A stretch of DNA of 42,488 bases, taken from NCBI RefSeq assembly GCF_004103825.1, contig NZ_RYFI01000007.1, forward strand, positions 114,987-157,474. The letters are read 5' to 3'. Under the pieces are notes generated by a model, which saw nothing but the letters and a program-made list of their open reading frames with translations, did no database searches and was not told the DNA's origin. This DNA is from Hansschlegelia zhihuaiae. GTDB taxonomy: Bacteria > Pseudomonadota > Alphaproteobacteria > Rhizobiales > Methylopilaceae. Shown piece after piece: positions 23,243 through 30,894 of the stretch (position 1 is the first letter of the stretch; every line of letters starts with the position of its first letter). The position numbers were made by a program, and so were the translations under genes.

Positions 23243-24109
23243 TTACTTCCGGGCGCGCCAGCCGTCCTTGATCAGCGACGATTCTTCCTCGGGCGTCATG
23301 GCGCCGGAGCTGCCGAGGTCGGCGAGCGCGGCTTCGGCGATGCTCGCGCCCGAGGCCTTGGCGTAGCCGTCTCCCACGCCCGCGCGCGCCGCGAGCTCGG
23401 TCCGCCAGCCATCCGCCGTGCGGCAGCCGAGCGCGACCGCCTTGTCGTCCCGGCCCTCGATCGTGACCTCATATTCGCGGCAGACGCCGTCGTCGCCGAT
23501 CCGGTGGCTGGACAGCACGGTGACCGCGCCCTTCAGCCCGGCGCCGCCGTCCGTCCACGCGACCGCTTCGCCGCTCGGCGCGCCCTGCAGCGCCCGGGAC
23601 GTGGCCGCCATGGCGGCGGGCGCGTTCGCGATCGCGACCACGTTCCGGTCCTCTTCGCCTGGACCAATGGCCTGGCGTCCGAGTCCGTAGCCCAGCACGC
23701 CGCCGATCGCGAGCGCGAGACATGCGGCGAGCGCAGGCGTCGCCACGTGGAACCGGGCTCGGGGACGCGCGGGCTGCGCAGGCGCGGACGACCCGCCGCC
23801 CTCGACGACGCCGAAACGCCGCTTCGGCGTCGCGTCGTTCTCGGCGCCCAGCGCCCTGTCGGCCGCATGGATCGCGGCGGCGAGGCGCGCCAAGCCGGGA
23901 TCGGTCTGTTCTTCCGCTGCCCCGTCCTCCGCCGCGAGCAGGGCGCGGGTCTCGACGAACAGCGCAAAGCGTTCCGCGAGGCTCGGATCGGCGGCGATCC
24001 GGGCGCGCAGCGCGCGCGCATCCGCGGCGTCGATCTCGCCATCCGCGAGCGCCATCAGGCGCTCGTCCGAGACGTCGGGCGTCGTCCCGTTGCTGGCGGC
24101 TGTCGTCAT
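23243..24109 (-). CDS. Transmembrane anti-sigma factor
   Basis: 288 residues from ATG 24109, which overlaps the sigma factor stop (ATGA). Residues about 15-60 form the cytoplasmic sigma-binding part with DERLMALADGEID and DARALRARIAADPSLAERF, typical of ChrR-less alphaproteobacterial anti-sigma factors; no His-Cys-Cys zinc motif is seen. One transmembrane helix (ALAACLALAIGGVLGYGLG) at about 135-153 leads to a periplasmic domain with VAVALGC-type strands (EYEVTIEGRDDKAVALGCRT). It should hold the co-encoded ECF sigma inactive until a periplasmic signal, possibly proteolysis, releases it. Confidence 0.85.
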   Translation of the reverse strand: MTTAASNGTTPDVSDERLMALADGEIDAADARALRARIAADPSLAERFALFVETRALLAAEDGAAEEQTDPGLARLAAAIHAADRALGAENDATPKRRFGVVEGGGSSAPAQPARPRARFHVATPALAACLALAIGGVLGYGLGRQAIGPGEEDRNVVAIANAPAAMAATSRALQGAPSGEAVAWTDGGAGLKGAVTVLSSHRIGDDGVCREYEVTIEGRDDKAVALGCRTADGWRTELAARAGVGDGYAKASGASIAEAALADLGSSGAMTPEEESSLIKDGWRARK

Positions 24110-24642
24110 GGCGTGGTCACGTCCGAAGCTTCGAGTGGGCTTTCGCTCTCGGTCATTCCAAGGCCTTCGGCGAGCGCGCGGCGCGCGCGGCTCAGCCGGC
24201 TCATCACCGTGCCGATCGGCGTTCCGAGCACGTCGGCGGCCTCGCGGTAGCTCATGCCCTCGATGCAGACCATCGTCAGCACCCGCTTCTGGTCCTCGGG
24301 CAGCGCCGCGACGCCCTGCATCACCGCGGCCGCTGTGATCGAGGCGTGCGCCACCCTGCGGCCGTCCTCGCCCGCAAGGTCGAAGGTCTCGTCGACCGGC
24401 TGCGTCACGCCTTCGCTCCGCGTCTTGCGGATCCCATCGAGCCAGAGGTTCCGCAGGATGCGGAACGTCCAGCTGTCGAGCCGCGTCCCGGGCTCCCACC
24501 GGTCGCGCGCCTTCAGCGCGCGCTCGCAGGCACCCTGCACCAGATCGTCCGCAAGCGCCCGGTCGCCGCACAGCGACAGGGCGAAGCGTCTCAGTCGAGG
24601 CAGCAGAGCGACGAGCTCGTCGGCGAAGTGCGACGGCGACAT
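24106..24642 (-). CDS. ECF-family RNA polymerase sigma factor
   Basis: 178 residues. Region 2 includes LRRFALSLCGDRALADDLVQGACERAL and DSWTFRILRNLWLDGIRK. Region 4 includes LPEDQKRVLTMVCIEGMSYREAADVLGTPIGTVMSRLSRARRAL. This is a short RpoE-like sigma factor. Its own upstream region carries GGAATA-N16-CGTT on the minus strand, and the divergent subtilase gene has the same element, which indicates positive autoregulation. A further three copies lie upstream of the peptide, beta-helix and kinase genes. Confidence 0.95.
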   Translation of the reverse strand: MSPSHFADELVALLPRLRRFALSLCGDRALADDLVQGACERALKARDRWEPGTRLDSWTFRILRNLWLDGIRKTRSEGVTQPVDETFDLAGEDGRRVAHASITAAAVMQGVAALPEDQKRVLTMVCIEGMSYREAADVLGTPIGTVMSRLSRARRALAEGLGMTESESPLEASDVTTP

Positions 24643-24664
24643 TCAACGTTCTCGTTGCGCGAAA

Positions 24665-24690
24665 AACGAAGCGGTACGCCGATCTATTCC
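24665..24690 (-). promoter_or_regulatory. ECF-type promoter of the sigma/anti-sigma operon
   Basis: On the minus strand GGAAT (24690-24686, next base A) and CGTT (24668-24665) are separated by 17 bases. The -10 end lies 22 bases before the sigma ATG at 24642. It is arranged back to back with an identical element for the divergent gene at 24745-24770. Confidence 0.8.
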
Positions 24691-24744
24691 GAGTAAATCG
24701 CCGACGCGCTTCACGTCATTGCGATCCCGCCTTGATCGCCCGTC

Positions 24745-24770
24745 GGAATAGCCTCGCCCGAAGGGGCGTT
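24745..24770 (+). promoter_or_regulatory. ECF-type promoter of the subtilase gene
   Basis: GGAAT (24745-24749, next base A), 17-base spacer and CGTT (24767-24770), 30 bases before the ATG at 24801. Spacing and sequence match the divergent sigma operon promoter. Confidence 0.8.
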
Positions 24771-24800
24771 GTGGGCTGCGATCGGAGGGACCATCGAGCC

Positions 24801-26216
24801 ATGGCGACACGCAACCTTCTCGCTCTCGGGGGCCTCGCGGCGCTCGCGACGTTCGCGCTTGGCGGCCTCGACGCCGCCTTCGCGCCCGGCGGAACGCCGG
24901 GCATGCTGGCCGCGCCGGCGGCCGCCGACGACGATGACGACGGCGGCGGACGCGGCTGGCGTGGCGGCGGACGATTCTTCGACGACGATGACGACGACCG
25001 CCCGCGCCGCCGCGGGCCGCGCTTCTATGTCGAAGACGACGATGACGACGACGTCGAGGTCTATTACGAGCCTCGATGGCCCACGCCGCGCGCGCAACGG
25101 AGGCAGGCGCCGCCCCGCAGGGCGGCCGCCCCGCCGGAATTCGTGGCGGCCGGCGTCACGCAGGAGGCGCTCGGCCGGCTCCGCGCGGCGGGCTTCTCGA
25201 TCATCGCCGAACGGCGGCTCGGCCTGCTGCCCGAGGCGACCGTGCGGGTCGCGGCGCCCCGGAACCTGCGCGCCGCCCGCGCCCGGACGCGGCTCACGGA
25301 GCTCGCGCCTGGCGCGGTGATCGGCGCCAACGTCTTCTATCGGCCGAACGCGCGCCCCGCCTGTCCCGAGCGGGCCTGCTTCCCCTATGAGCCGGAACAC
25401 TGGAGCGTGCCGGTCTGCCCCGCGCGCGGGCCGGTCGGCATGATCGACACGCGCGTCGATCCTGGCCATCCGGCGCTCGCGAACCGCGCGATCGAAGCGG
25501 TTTCGACCCGCGGGGAGAAGCGCAAGCCCTCCGATCCCGCCCACGGCACCGAGGTCGCGATCCTGCTCGCGGGCGCGCGCGCCGAGCCCGACGACCTGAA
25601 GCTCGTCGCCGTCGACGCGTTCCACCGCGTGGGCTCGGACGATCGGGCGGACGTCTTCGACCTCGTGGCCGCGCTCGACCTTCTGTCGGAGCGCGGCGTC
25701 GGCGTCGTCAATCTGAGCCTGGCGGGTCCCGCCAACGAGGTGCTGGAGCGCGCCGGCCAGAAGGCTGCGGAGCGCGGCATGATCCTGGTCGCGGCCGTAG
25801 GCAATGAGGGCCCGAAGGCGAAGCCGCGTTATCCGGCCGCCTATCCTTGGGCGGTCGGGGTGACGGCCGTGGACGCCCGCGGCCTGCCCTACGCCAAGGC
25901 CGGGCGCGGCGAGCACGTCGCCTTCGCGGCGCCGGGCGTGCGGCTCGAACTGCCCGACGCCGCGCTGAAGCCCGGCCGCCAGCGCTCCGGCACGTCCTAC
26001 GCCTCGCCGCTGGTCGCGGCCGCCCTGTCCTCGCTGAAGGCGCAGTCGAATGGCCGTCCGGCGACCGAGATCGTCGCCGCGCTCGCCGCCGGGGTCGAGG
26101 ACAAGGGCGAGCCGGGTCGCGATCCGGTCTTCGGCTGGGGGACCCTGCCGCAGGACAAGGGCTGTCCGGCGGCCGTCAAGGGCGAGGCGCCGGCGCAGGC
26201 CTACTCGCGCGAATAA
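24801..26216 (+). CDS. Secreted S8 subtilisin-like serine peptidase with poly-Asp N-terminal region
   Basis: 471 residues from ATG 24801 (GGAGGG upstream). A signal-like hydrophobic segment (about 5-28) is followed by an unusual low-complexity region, residues 42-95. It has three runs of five to six Asp (43-47, 61-66, 79-84) separated by Gly/Arg-rich spacers, then Arg/Pro/Ala-rich sequence. Residues 115-175 resemble a subtilase propeptide (inhibitor I9-like: AGFSIIAERRLGLLPEATVRV). The catalytic domain is intact: D216 (GMIDTRVDPGHP), H248 (AHGTEVA), N335 (AAVGNEGP), S399 (SGTSYASP). Divergent from the sigma/anti-sigma operon with a matching promoter, it is likely a target of that sigma and may process envelope proteins, possibly the anti-sigma itself. 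Confidence 0.9.
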   Translation: MATRNLLALGGLAALATFALGGLDAAFAPGGTPGMLAAPAAADDDDDGGGRGWRGGGRFFDDDDDDRPRRRGPRFYVEDDDDDDVEVYYEPRWPTPRAQRRQAPPRRAAAPPEFVAAGVTQEALGRLRAAGFSIIAERRLGLLPEATVRVAAPRNLRAARARTRLTELAPGAVIGANVFYRPNARPACPERACFPYEPEHWSVPVCPARGPVGMIDTRVDPGHPALANRAIEAVSTRGEKRKPSDPAHGTEVAILLAGARAEPDDLKLVAVDAFHRVGSDDRADVFDLVAALDLLSERGVGVVNLSLAGPANEVLERAGQKAAERGMILVAAVGNEGPKAKPRYPAAYPWAVGVTAVDARGLPYAKAGRGEHVAFAAPGVRLELPDAALKPGRQRSGTSYASPLVAAALSSLKAQSNGRPATEIVAALAAGVEDKGEPGRDPVFGWGTLPQDKGCPAAVKGEAPAQAYSRE

Positions 26217-26266
26217 CCGCATCGGCCTTGCGTTCTTCCTCCCGTGCCAGGCGGGAGGACAAGGAT

Positions 26267-27025
26267 GTCGGCGGCCGCGGCGGCGCCGGCATGGCGCAGG
26301 CGCTCGGCGTCCGCCTGCTCGACGAGGCCGGCGACGAGATCGGCCGCGGCGGCGGCGCGCTCGGCCGGCTGGCCTGCATCGACATGACCCGCCGAGACCC
26401 GCGGTTCGCCCGCATCCGGATCGACGTCGCGGTCAATTGGCAGAACGCGCTGCTCGGGCCGCGCGGCGTCGCGCGGGTGTTCGGCCCGCAGAAGGGCGCG
26501 ACGCCCGCACAGGTCGCCGAGCTCGAGCGGGGTCTCGAGACCTTCGCCTCGACGGTCCGGCGCGACCTCGGCGTCGAACTCGACGGCATGAAGGGCGCGG
26601 GCGCGTCGGGCGGGCTCGGCGCGGGACTGCACGCCTTCGAGGGCGCGACGCTCCATCCCCGCTACGAGGTGGTCTCCCGCTATGTCGACCTCGACGGGCT
26701 GCTGGCGCGAGCGGATCTCGTGATCACGGCGGAAGGGAGCCTCGACGGCCAGTCGGCCCATGGAAAGGCGCCGGCCGAGATCGGACGCCGGGCGAGGCGG
26801 CTCGGCGTGCCGATCGTCGCGCTCGCCGGAACCATCGGCCAAGGAGCGGCGAGCACGCTCTCGACGGGCGTGGGCGCCCATTTCAGCATCCTGAACCAGC
26901 CGTGCTCGCTCGAGGCGGCGATCGCCGACACCGAGCGCCTGCTGCGAGGGTCGACCGAGCAGGTCGTCCGGCTGTTCGCGCTCGGCCGCGGGCGTCGCGC
27001 CTTTCGCGGCGCGGCCGCTGCGTAA
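26267..27025 (+). pseudogene. Glycerate kinase (GlxK/GarK type), N-terminally truncated
   Basis: About 250 codons of a type that normally has about 370-400. From VGGRGGAGMAQALGVRLLDEAG onward the frame is a good glycerate kinase: NWQNALLGPRGVARVFGPQKGA, GVELDGMKGAGASGGLGAGL, ADLVITAEGSLDGQSAHGKAP, VPIVALAGTIGQGA. Missing are the start (the MKIVIAPDSFKxSL ATP/substrate region) and the GGSATND stretch just before GGAGMAQALG. The frame begins in the 50 bases after the subtilase stop with no proper ribosome-binding site; the first Met is at 26291. An unlinked deletion appears to have removed the first third, so the product is probably inactive. Confidence 0.85.
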
Positions 27026-27028
27026 GGT

Positions 27029-27469
27029 TCAGCGCATGTCGGCGGCCGCAGCGCAGTCGCCGACTCGGCGGCCGCGCTGGACCTCCGACATAGTCATGTT
27101 CTTGCCGCCCATGGTCATGGCGATGACGCCCTGGAAGCTCTCCTCCGACGTCGAAAATTCGGCCGAGGCCCGCGCCGCCCCGCCGCCGGGACAGACGATG
27201 TCGAACGCGAAGCCGCCTTCGACCCGCCTGACGTTCCGGGCCGGGCATCCCGCGAGCGGGTTGTTGGGCGACAGCGCCGGCAGGGCCGCTGCGCCGCCCA
27301 CGTCCCTGAGGCAGAGCGTGCGGACCTCCTCGCCGCGGCTTTCGAGATGCGGCAGCTCCAGCCGGTACGCGACCTCATAGGCGCCGTCGCGCAGCGCGCC
27401 GTCCTCCGCCAGGGCGACGACAGGCGCGGCCGCGGCGAGCGCCGCGAGCGCGCAAAACCACAATCTCAT
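27029..27469 (-). CDS. DUF3617-family periplasmic protein
   Basis: 146 residues with a Sec signal peptide (LWFCALAALAAAAPVVALA). The mature part has LRDGAYEVAYRLELP, a Cys in VRTLCLRDV, PLAGCPARNVRR, FAFDIVCPGG and EESFQGVIAMTMGG, the DUF3617 pattern with conserved Cys pairs likely forming disulfides. Function of the family is unknown to me. It is convergent with the glycerate kinase remnant, with only three bases between their ends. Confidence 0.8.
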   Translation of the reverse strand: MRLWFCALAALAAAAPVVALAEDGALRDGAYEVAYRLELPHLESRGEEVRTLCLRDVGGAAALPALSPNNPLAGCPARNVRRVEGGFAFDIVCPGGGAARASAEFSTSEESFQGVIAMTMGGKNMTMSEVQRGRRVGDCAAAADMR

Positions 27470-27516
27470 CCTTGAGGCCTCCGATCCCGGCGTCCGCGAC
27501 GCGCGGGAAGGAGCAT

Positions 27517-27559
27517 GCGTCCTGCGCCTCGCAGGACGCGCTCCGAAACTTGCTTCGGA
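27517..27559 (-). terminator. Two tandem hairpins, candidate terminator
   Basis: GCGTCCTGCG (27517-27526) and CGCAGGACGC (27530-27539) form a perfect 10-bp stem with a 3-base loop. TCCGAA (27542-27547) and TTCGGA (27554-27559) form a second 6-bp stem. They lie just past the stop of the small gene at 27567-27785 and upstream of the DUF3617 gene on the same strand. No long T-run is present. Confidence 0.6.
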
Positions 27560-27566
27560 ACCCGCG

Positions 27567-27785
27567 TCAGCCGCCGCTACCGGAGTTCATGCGCGCGACG
27601 ATCAGCATCTGCCGCGCGCGCTCCTCATACTCGCTCTTGACGTCCGGCTCCCTGGCGGTGGCGGGCGGCTTGGTCGGCTCCGCGGCCCGCTCGTCCGCCT
27701 CCCAGTCGAGGACGTCCGGATGCTCCTTGCGGAACAGCCAGCGCGCCATGACCTCGACGACTTCCGGCTTTGGCTCCCAGCTCAT
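27567..27785 (-). CDS. Small hypothetical protein
   Basis: 72 residues, soluble and highly charged: MSWEPKPEVVEVMARWLFRKEHPDVLDWEADE, then a Pro/Ala/Thr-rich linker and a helical C terminus, SEYEERARQMLIVARMNSG. Composition is protein-like and the gene is followed by a hairpin pair. No family recognised. Confidence 0.55.
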   Translation of the reverse strand: MSWEPKPEVVEVMARWLFRKEHPDVLDWEADERAAEPTKPPATAREPDVKSEYEERARQMLIVARMNSGSGG

Positions 27786-27874
27786 CGTGCGCCCACCATC
27801 GTGATCGCGCCGCTTGAGCCGAGACTACGCCCTCAGAACCATTCCAAGAAGCGCGACCTTACGCCAAGCGTGGA

Positions 27875-28948
27875 TCAGAGCCGGGCGCCGGTCTCGGCGT
27901 CGAACATATGGAGGCTCTCGCGGCGCGCCCCGAGCCGGAGCGGCCCGTCGACGGGCGCCTCGACTACGCCAGTGATCCGCGCCGCTACGGGGAACGCGCC
28001 GACGCGGCCGTAGACGAGGGTCTCCGGTCCGGCGCGCTCGACCTCCTCGACCCGCACGGGCAGGATGGCGGCCGCTTGCGGCGCTCCTTCTCCGGCGACG
28101 AACAGGTCCTCGGGCCTGACGCCGAGCTGGGCGAACACCGCCGTGGTCATGACGCTCGTCCCCCCGAGATGCGTGCCGTCCTCGAGCGATAGCCCGGTCT
28201 GGTTGGCGCGCACCGGCAGGACGTTCATCGGCGGCGCGCCGAGGAGGCGCGCGACCTCGACGGTCGGCGGCCGGCCGTAGACCTCGTCCGGCGTCCCTGC
28301 CGCGACGAGGCGGCCCTGATCCATCACCGCCACGAGGTCGGCGAGCGCCAGCGCGTCGCCGAGATCGTGAGTCGCAATGACCGCCGTCGCGCCGCTGTCG
28401 CGCTGCAGGCGCTTCAAAGCGCGACGGAGCTCCAGCCGCCGGGCCGGGTCGAGGCCTGCGAAGGGCTCGTCGAACAGCAGCGCCCGCGGCTGGTGCGCGA
28501 AGGCGCGCCCGATCGCGGCCCGCGCGGCCTCGCCGGACGAGACCGAGCCGGGCTTGCGGGCGAGCAGCCCGCCGAGCGCCATGGCGTCGGCCGCCTTCAG
28601 CGTCGCGGCCTCGCGCTCCTTGCGCCCCAGGCCGCGGCTTTTCAGCCCCGCGACCATGTTGTCCCAGAGGTTGCGGTCCGGGTCGAGGGCGCGGGCGTCG
28701 ACCAGCTCCACGACCTCGGATCGCCCGATCCGCCAGGACTGGCTCGCCGCGTCGCCGACCTCGACCAGTCCGCCGGTCGGCGCCTCGCGGCTCGCGATCA
28801 GGCGGAGCAGGGTCGACTTGCCCGCGCCCGTCGGCCCGACCAGCGCGCAGAAGGCGCCGGCGGGGATCTCGATCGAGACGTCGCGCACCGCCTCGGCGCC
28901 GCCGCGATAGATCTTCGTGACGTTGGCGAGGACGATGGGCGAACTCAT
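27875..28948 (-). CDS. Orphan UgpC/MalK-type ABC ATPase with altered signature motif
   Basis: 357 residues from ATG 28948. ATPase domain: Walker A GPTGAGKSTLL, Walker B ALLFDEPFAGLD, switch His in ATHDLGDAL; C-terminal TOBE-like region with VRPEDLFVAGEGA. The signature motif is SVSSGEAARAAIGRAF instead of LSGGQxQRVAxARA, so its ATP-coupling motif is degenerate. Similar degenerate signatures occur, as I recall, in one ATPase of paired glycerol-type importers (GlpS/GlpT), where the partner supplies the canonical site. No permease or binding-protein gene is adjacent, so the transporter it serves is unknown. Confidence 0.85.
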   Translation of the reverse strand: MSSPIVLANVTKIYRGGAEAVRDVSIEIPAGAFCALVGPTGAGKSTLLRLIASREAPTGGLVEVGDAASQSWRIGRSEVVELVDARALDPDRNLWDNMVAGLKSRGLGRKEREAATLKAADAMALGGLLARKPGSVSSGEAARAAIGRAFAHQPRALLFDEPFAGLDPARRLELRRALKRLQRDSGATAVIATHDLGDALALADLVAVMDQGRLVAAGTPDEVYGRPPTVEVARLLGAPPMNVLPVRANQTGLSLEDGTHLGGTSVMTTAVFAQLGVRPEDLFVAGEGAPQAAAILPVRVEEVERAGPETLVYGRVGAFPVAARITGVVEAPVDGPLRLGARRESLHMFDAETGARL

Positions 28949-28992
28949 GGACGCTTTCCGCTGGCCGCCTGCTTCGGCGGTACGGGCCATCG

Positions 28993-29826
28993 TCACCCGT
29001 AGACCAGCACCCCGGCAAGGCCCGCGGCGCCGACCACGATCCGCCACCAGGCGAAGGGCGCGAAGCCGTGGCGCGAGATGAAGTCGAGCACGAAGCGCAC
29101 CACGATCAGCGCGGTCACGAAGGCGCATGCGAAGCCGACCGCGACCAGCGCCGCGTCGTCGAGGCTCAGGATCGAGCGGTTCTTGTAGAGGTCGTACGCG
29201 AAGGCTCCGGCCATGGTGGGCATTGCGAGGAAGAAGGAGAACTCCGCCGCGGCGCGCTTCGACGCGCCCATCAGCAGCGCGCCGACGATCGTCGAGCCCG
29301 AGCGCGAGACGCCGGGGATCAGCGCGAGGCACTGGCAGAAGCCGATCGCCAGGCACATGCCAAGCGGGAAGCGCATGGCGTCGTCGTGGCGGATGTCGCA
29401 TTGCGGCCCGCCATCCGCGGCCGGCCGATGCCGCTCGTCGACCCAGAGCAGCACAAGCCCGCCCAGGATCAGCGCGACGCACACCACCAGGGGCGTCTCG
29501 AACAGCACCTGCTTGATGAAGCCGTGCAGCGCCGCGCCGATCACCGCGGCCGGCAGGAACGCGACCAGCACGCCGGCCACGAAGCGGCGGGCGGCCGGGT
29601 CGGAGGGCAGCCGGACCGCGACGCTGGTCAGGCGCGCGGCGTAGACCGCGACAATCGCGAGAATCGCGCCGAGCTGGATCAGCACCTCGAAGGTCTTGCC
29701 GGTCGATTCGAAGCCGAGGAAATGGCCGAGCAGCAGCAGGTGGCCGGTCGACGACACCGGCAGGAACTCGGTCAGGCCCTCGACGACGCCGAGCAGCGCC
29801 GCCTCGAAGAGGCTCACAATGTCCAT
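28993..29826 (-). CDS. uppP: Undecaprenyl-diphosphatase
   Basis: 277 residues, about eight transmembrane segments. The two catalytic regions of the BacA/UppP family are intact: [21 protein letters not shown] (Glu-rich motif) and [21 protein letters not shown] (PGxSRSGxT). It removes one phosphate from undecaprenyl pyrophosphate for reuse as lipid carrier in peptidoglycan and polysaccharide synthesis and confers bacitracin tolerance. Its stop is 44 bases upstream of the ABC ATPase start, but no functional link is known. Confidence 0.97.
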   Translation of the reverse strand: MDIVSLFEAALLGVVEGLTEFLPVSSTGHLLLLGHFLGFESTGKTFEVLIQLGAILAIVAVYAARLTSVAVRLPSDPAARRFVAGVLVAFLPAAVIGAALHGFIKQVLFETPLVVCVALILGGLVLLWVDERHRPAADGGPQCDIRHDDAMRFPLGMCLAIGFCQCLALIPGVSRSGSTIVGALLMGASKRAAAEFSFFLAMPTMAGAFAYDLYKNRSILSLDDAALVAVGFACAFVTALIVVRFVLDFISRHGFAPFAWWRIVVGAAGLAGVLVYG

Positions 29827-29981
29827 CGCCGCGACTCCCCCGAGCGCCCGCAGCGATTCGGGAGTTGTCGCGCGGGCGAGGCGGTTCTATACGGGGCCTC
29901 CGCGCCGCGCCATCGACCGTCCGGCGTTCCGGCCCGGCCCGACGCGCGCCGGCCACACCGCACCCCGCCTTTCCGGTCTCA

Positions 29982-30674
29982 ATGGCGATCCTCTACCACC
30001 ACCCGCTCTGCCCGCATTCGCGCTTCGTGCGCCTCATGATGAGCGAGTACGGCCTCGACGCCGACCTCGTCGAGGAGCGCGTCTGGGAGCGCCGGGAGCC
30101 GTTCCTCTCGCTCAATCCGGCCGGCACGACCCCGGTGCTGGTCGAGGCCTCGATGCCGTCGGTGCCGGGCGCCGACGTGATCGCCGAATATCTCGACGAG
30201 ACCCGCGGCCTCGCGCTCGGCGACCGCCGCCTGCTGCCGGAGTCGCCGCGCGAGCGCGTCGAGACCAGGCGGCTGATGGACTGGTTCAATCGCAAATTCT
30301 TCGACGAGGTCTCGAGCCATCTCGTCACCGAGAAGATCTACAAGCGCTTCATGCCCGCCCATCTCGGCGGCGGCGCGCCCGAGATGGCGGCGATCCGGGC
30401 CGGGCGGACCAATGTCCGCTACCACCTCAAATATGTCGGCTGGCTGATCCGCCAGCGGAACTGGCTGGCGGGCGACCGGCTGACCTATGCGGACCTCGCC
30501 GCGGCGGCGCATTTCTCCGTCGTCGACTATCTCGGCGACGTGCCCTGGGACGAGGACGAGACCGCGCGCGGCTGGTACGCCCGGGTGAAGTCGCGCCCCT
30601 CCTTCCGGCCGCTGCTCGGCGAGACGATCGCGGGCGCGCAGCCCGCGCCGCATTACGCCGACCTCGATTTCTGA
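29982..30674 (+). CDS. Glutathione S-transferase family protein
   Basis: 230 residues from ATG 29982. Thioredoxin-like N-terminal domain: AILYHHPLCPHSRFVRLMMSEYGL (CPHS in the position of the active-site motif), LNPAGTTPVLVE with the conserved cis-Pro, and VIAEYLDE. Helical C-terminal domain with YVGWLIRQRNWLAGDRLTYADLAAAAHFSVVDYLG, the GST N-capping/hydrophobic staple region. Detoxification or reductase function is likely; the substrate is unknown. Divergent from uppP. Confidence 0.92.
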   Translation: MAILYHHPLCPHSRFVRLMMSEYGLDADLVEERVWERREPFLSLNPAGTTPVLVEASMPSVPGADVIAEYLDETRGLALGDRRLLPESPRERVETRRLMDWFNRKFFDEVSSHLVTEKIYKRFMPAHLGGGAPEMAAIRAGRTNVRYHLKYVGWLIRQRNWLAGDRLTYADLAAAAHFSVVDYLGDVPWDEDETARGWYARVKSRPSFRPLLGETIAGAQPAPHYADLDF

Positions 30675-30688
30675 CCTCCGCGCCTGAT

Positions 30689-30790
30689 GTCCCGGCCTTG
30701 AGCCGGGACCCATTTTGCGCCGCGCGACCCGGATGGACGTCGCCGGCGCCGGGCGTCCTGCGCCCGCCGAGCCCCGGCTCAAGGCCGGAA
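30689..30790. repeat. REP-doublet (REPIN-like) element, copy 1
   Basis: The left unit, GTCCCGGC-CTTGA-GCCGGGAC (30689-30709), is a perfect 8-bp stem with a 5-base loop followed by CCATT. The right unit at about 30771-30790 is an inverted, slightly degraded copy (CCCCGGCTCAAGGCCGG). They are separated by about 60 bases, the arrangement of inverted REP pairs. It lies between the GST and nucleotidyltransferase genes. Confidence 0.8.
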
Positions 30791-30894
30791 CGCGAGGGCG
30801 TCGTCACGTCAGCGCTTCGTCCCGTCGCCCAAGTTTGCCTCCCCGGATCGATCGCGCTATCCGGAGCGCCCCAACGTCCGAGGCCTCATTCGAC

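Noticed and set aside
26050-27093. Overlapping plus-strand frame rich in Arg across the glycerate kinase remnant
   Set aside because: No motif; the frame giving glycerate kinase motifs is clearly the real one.
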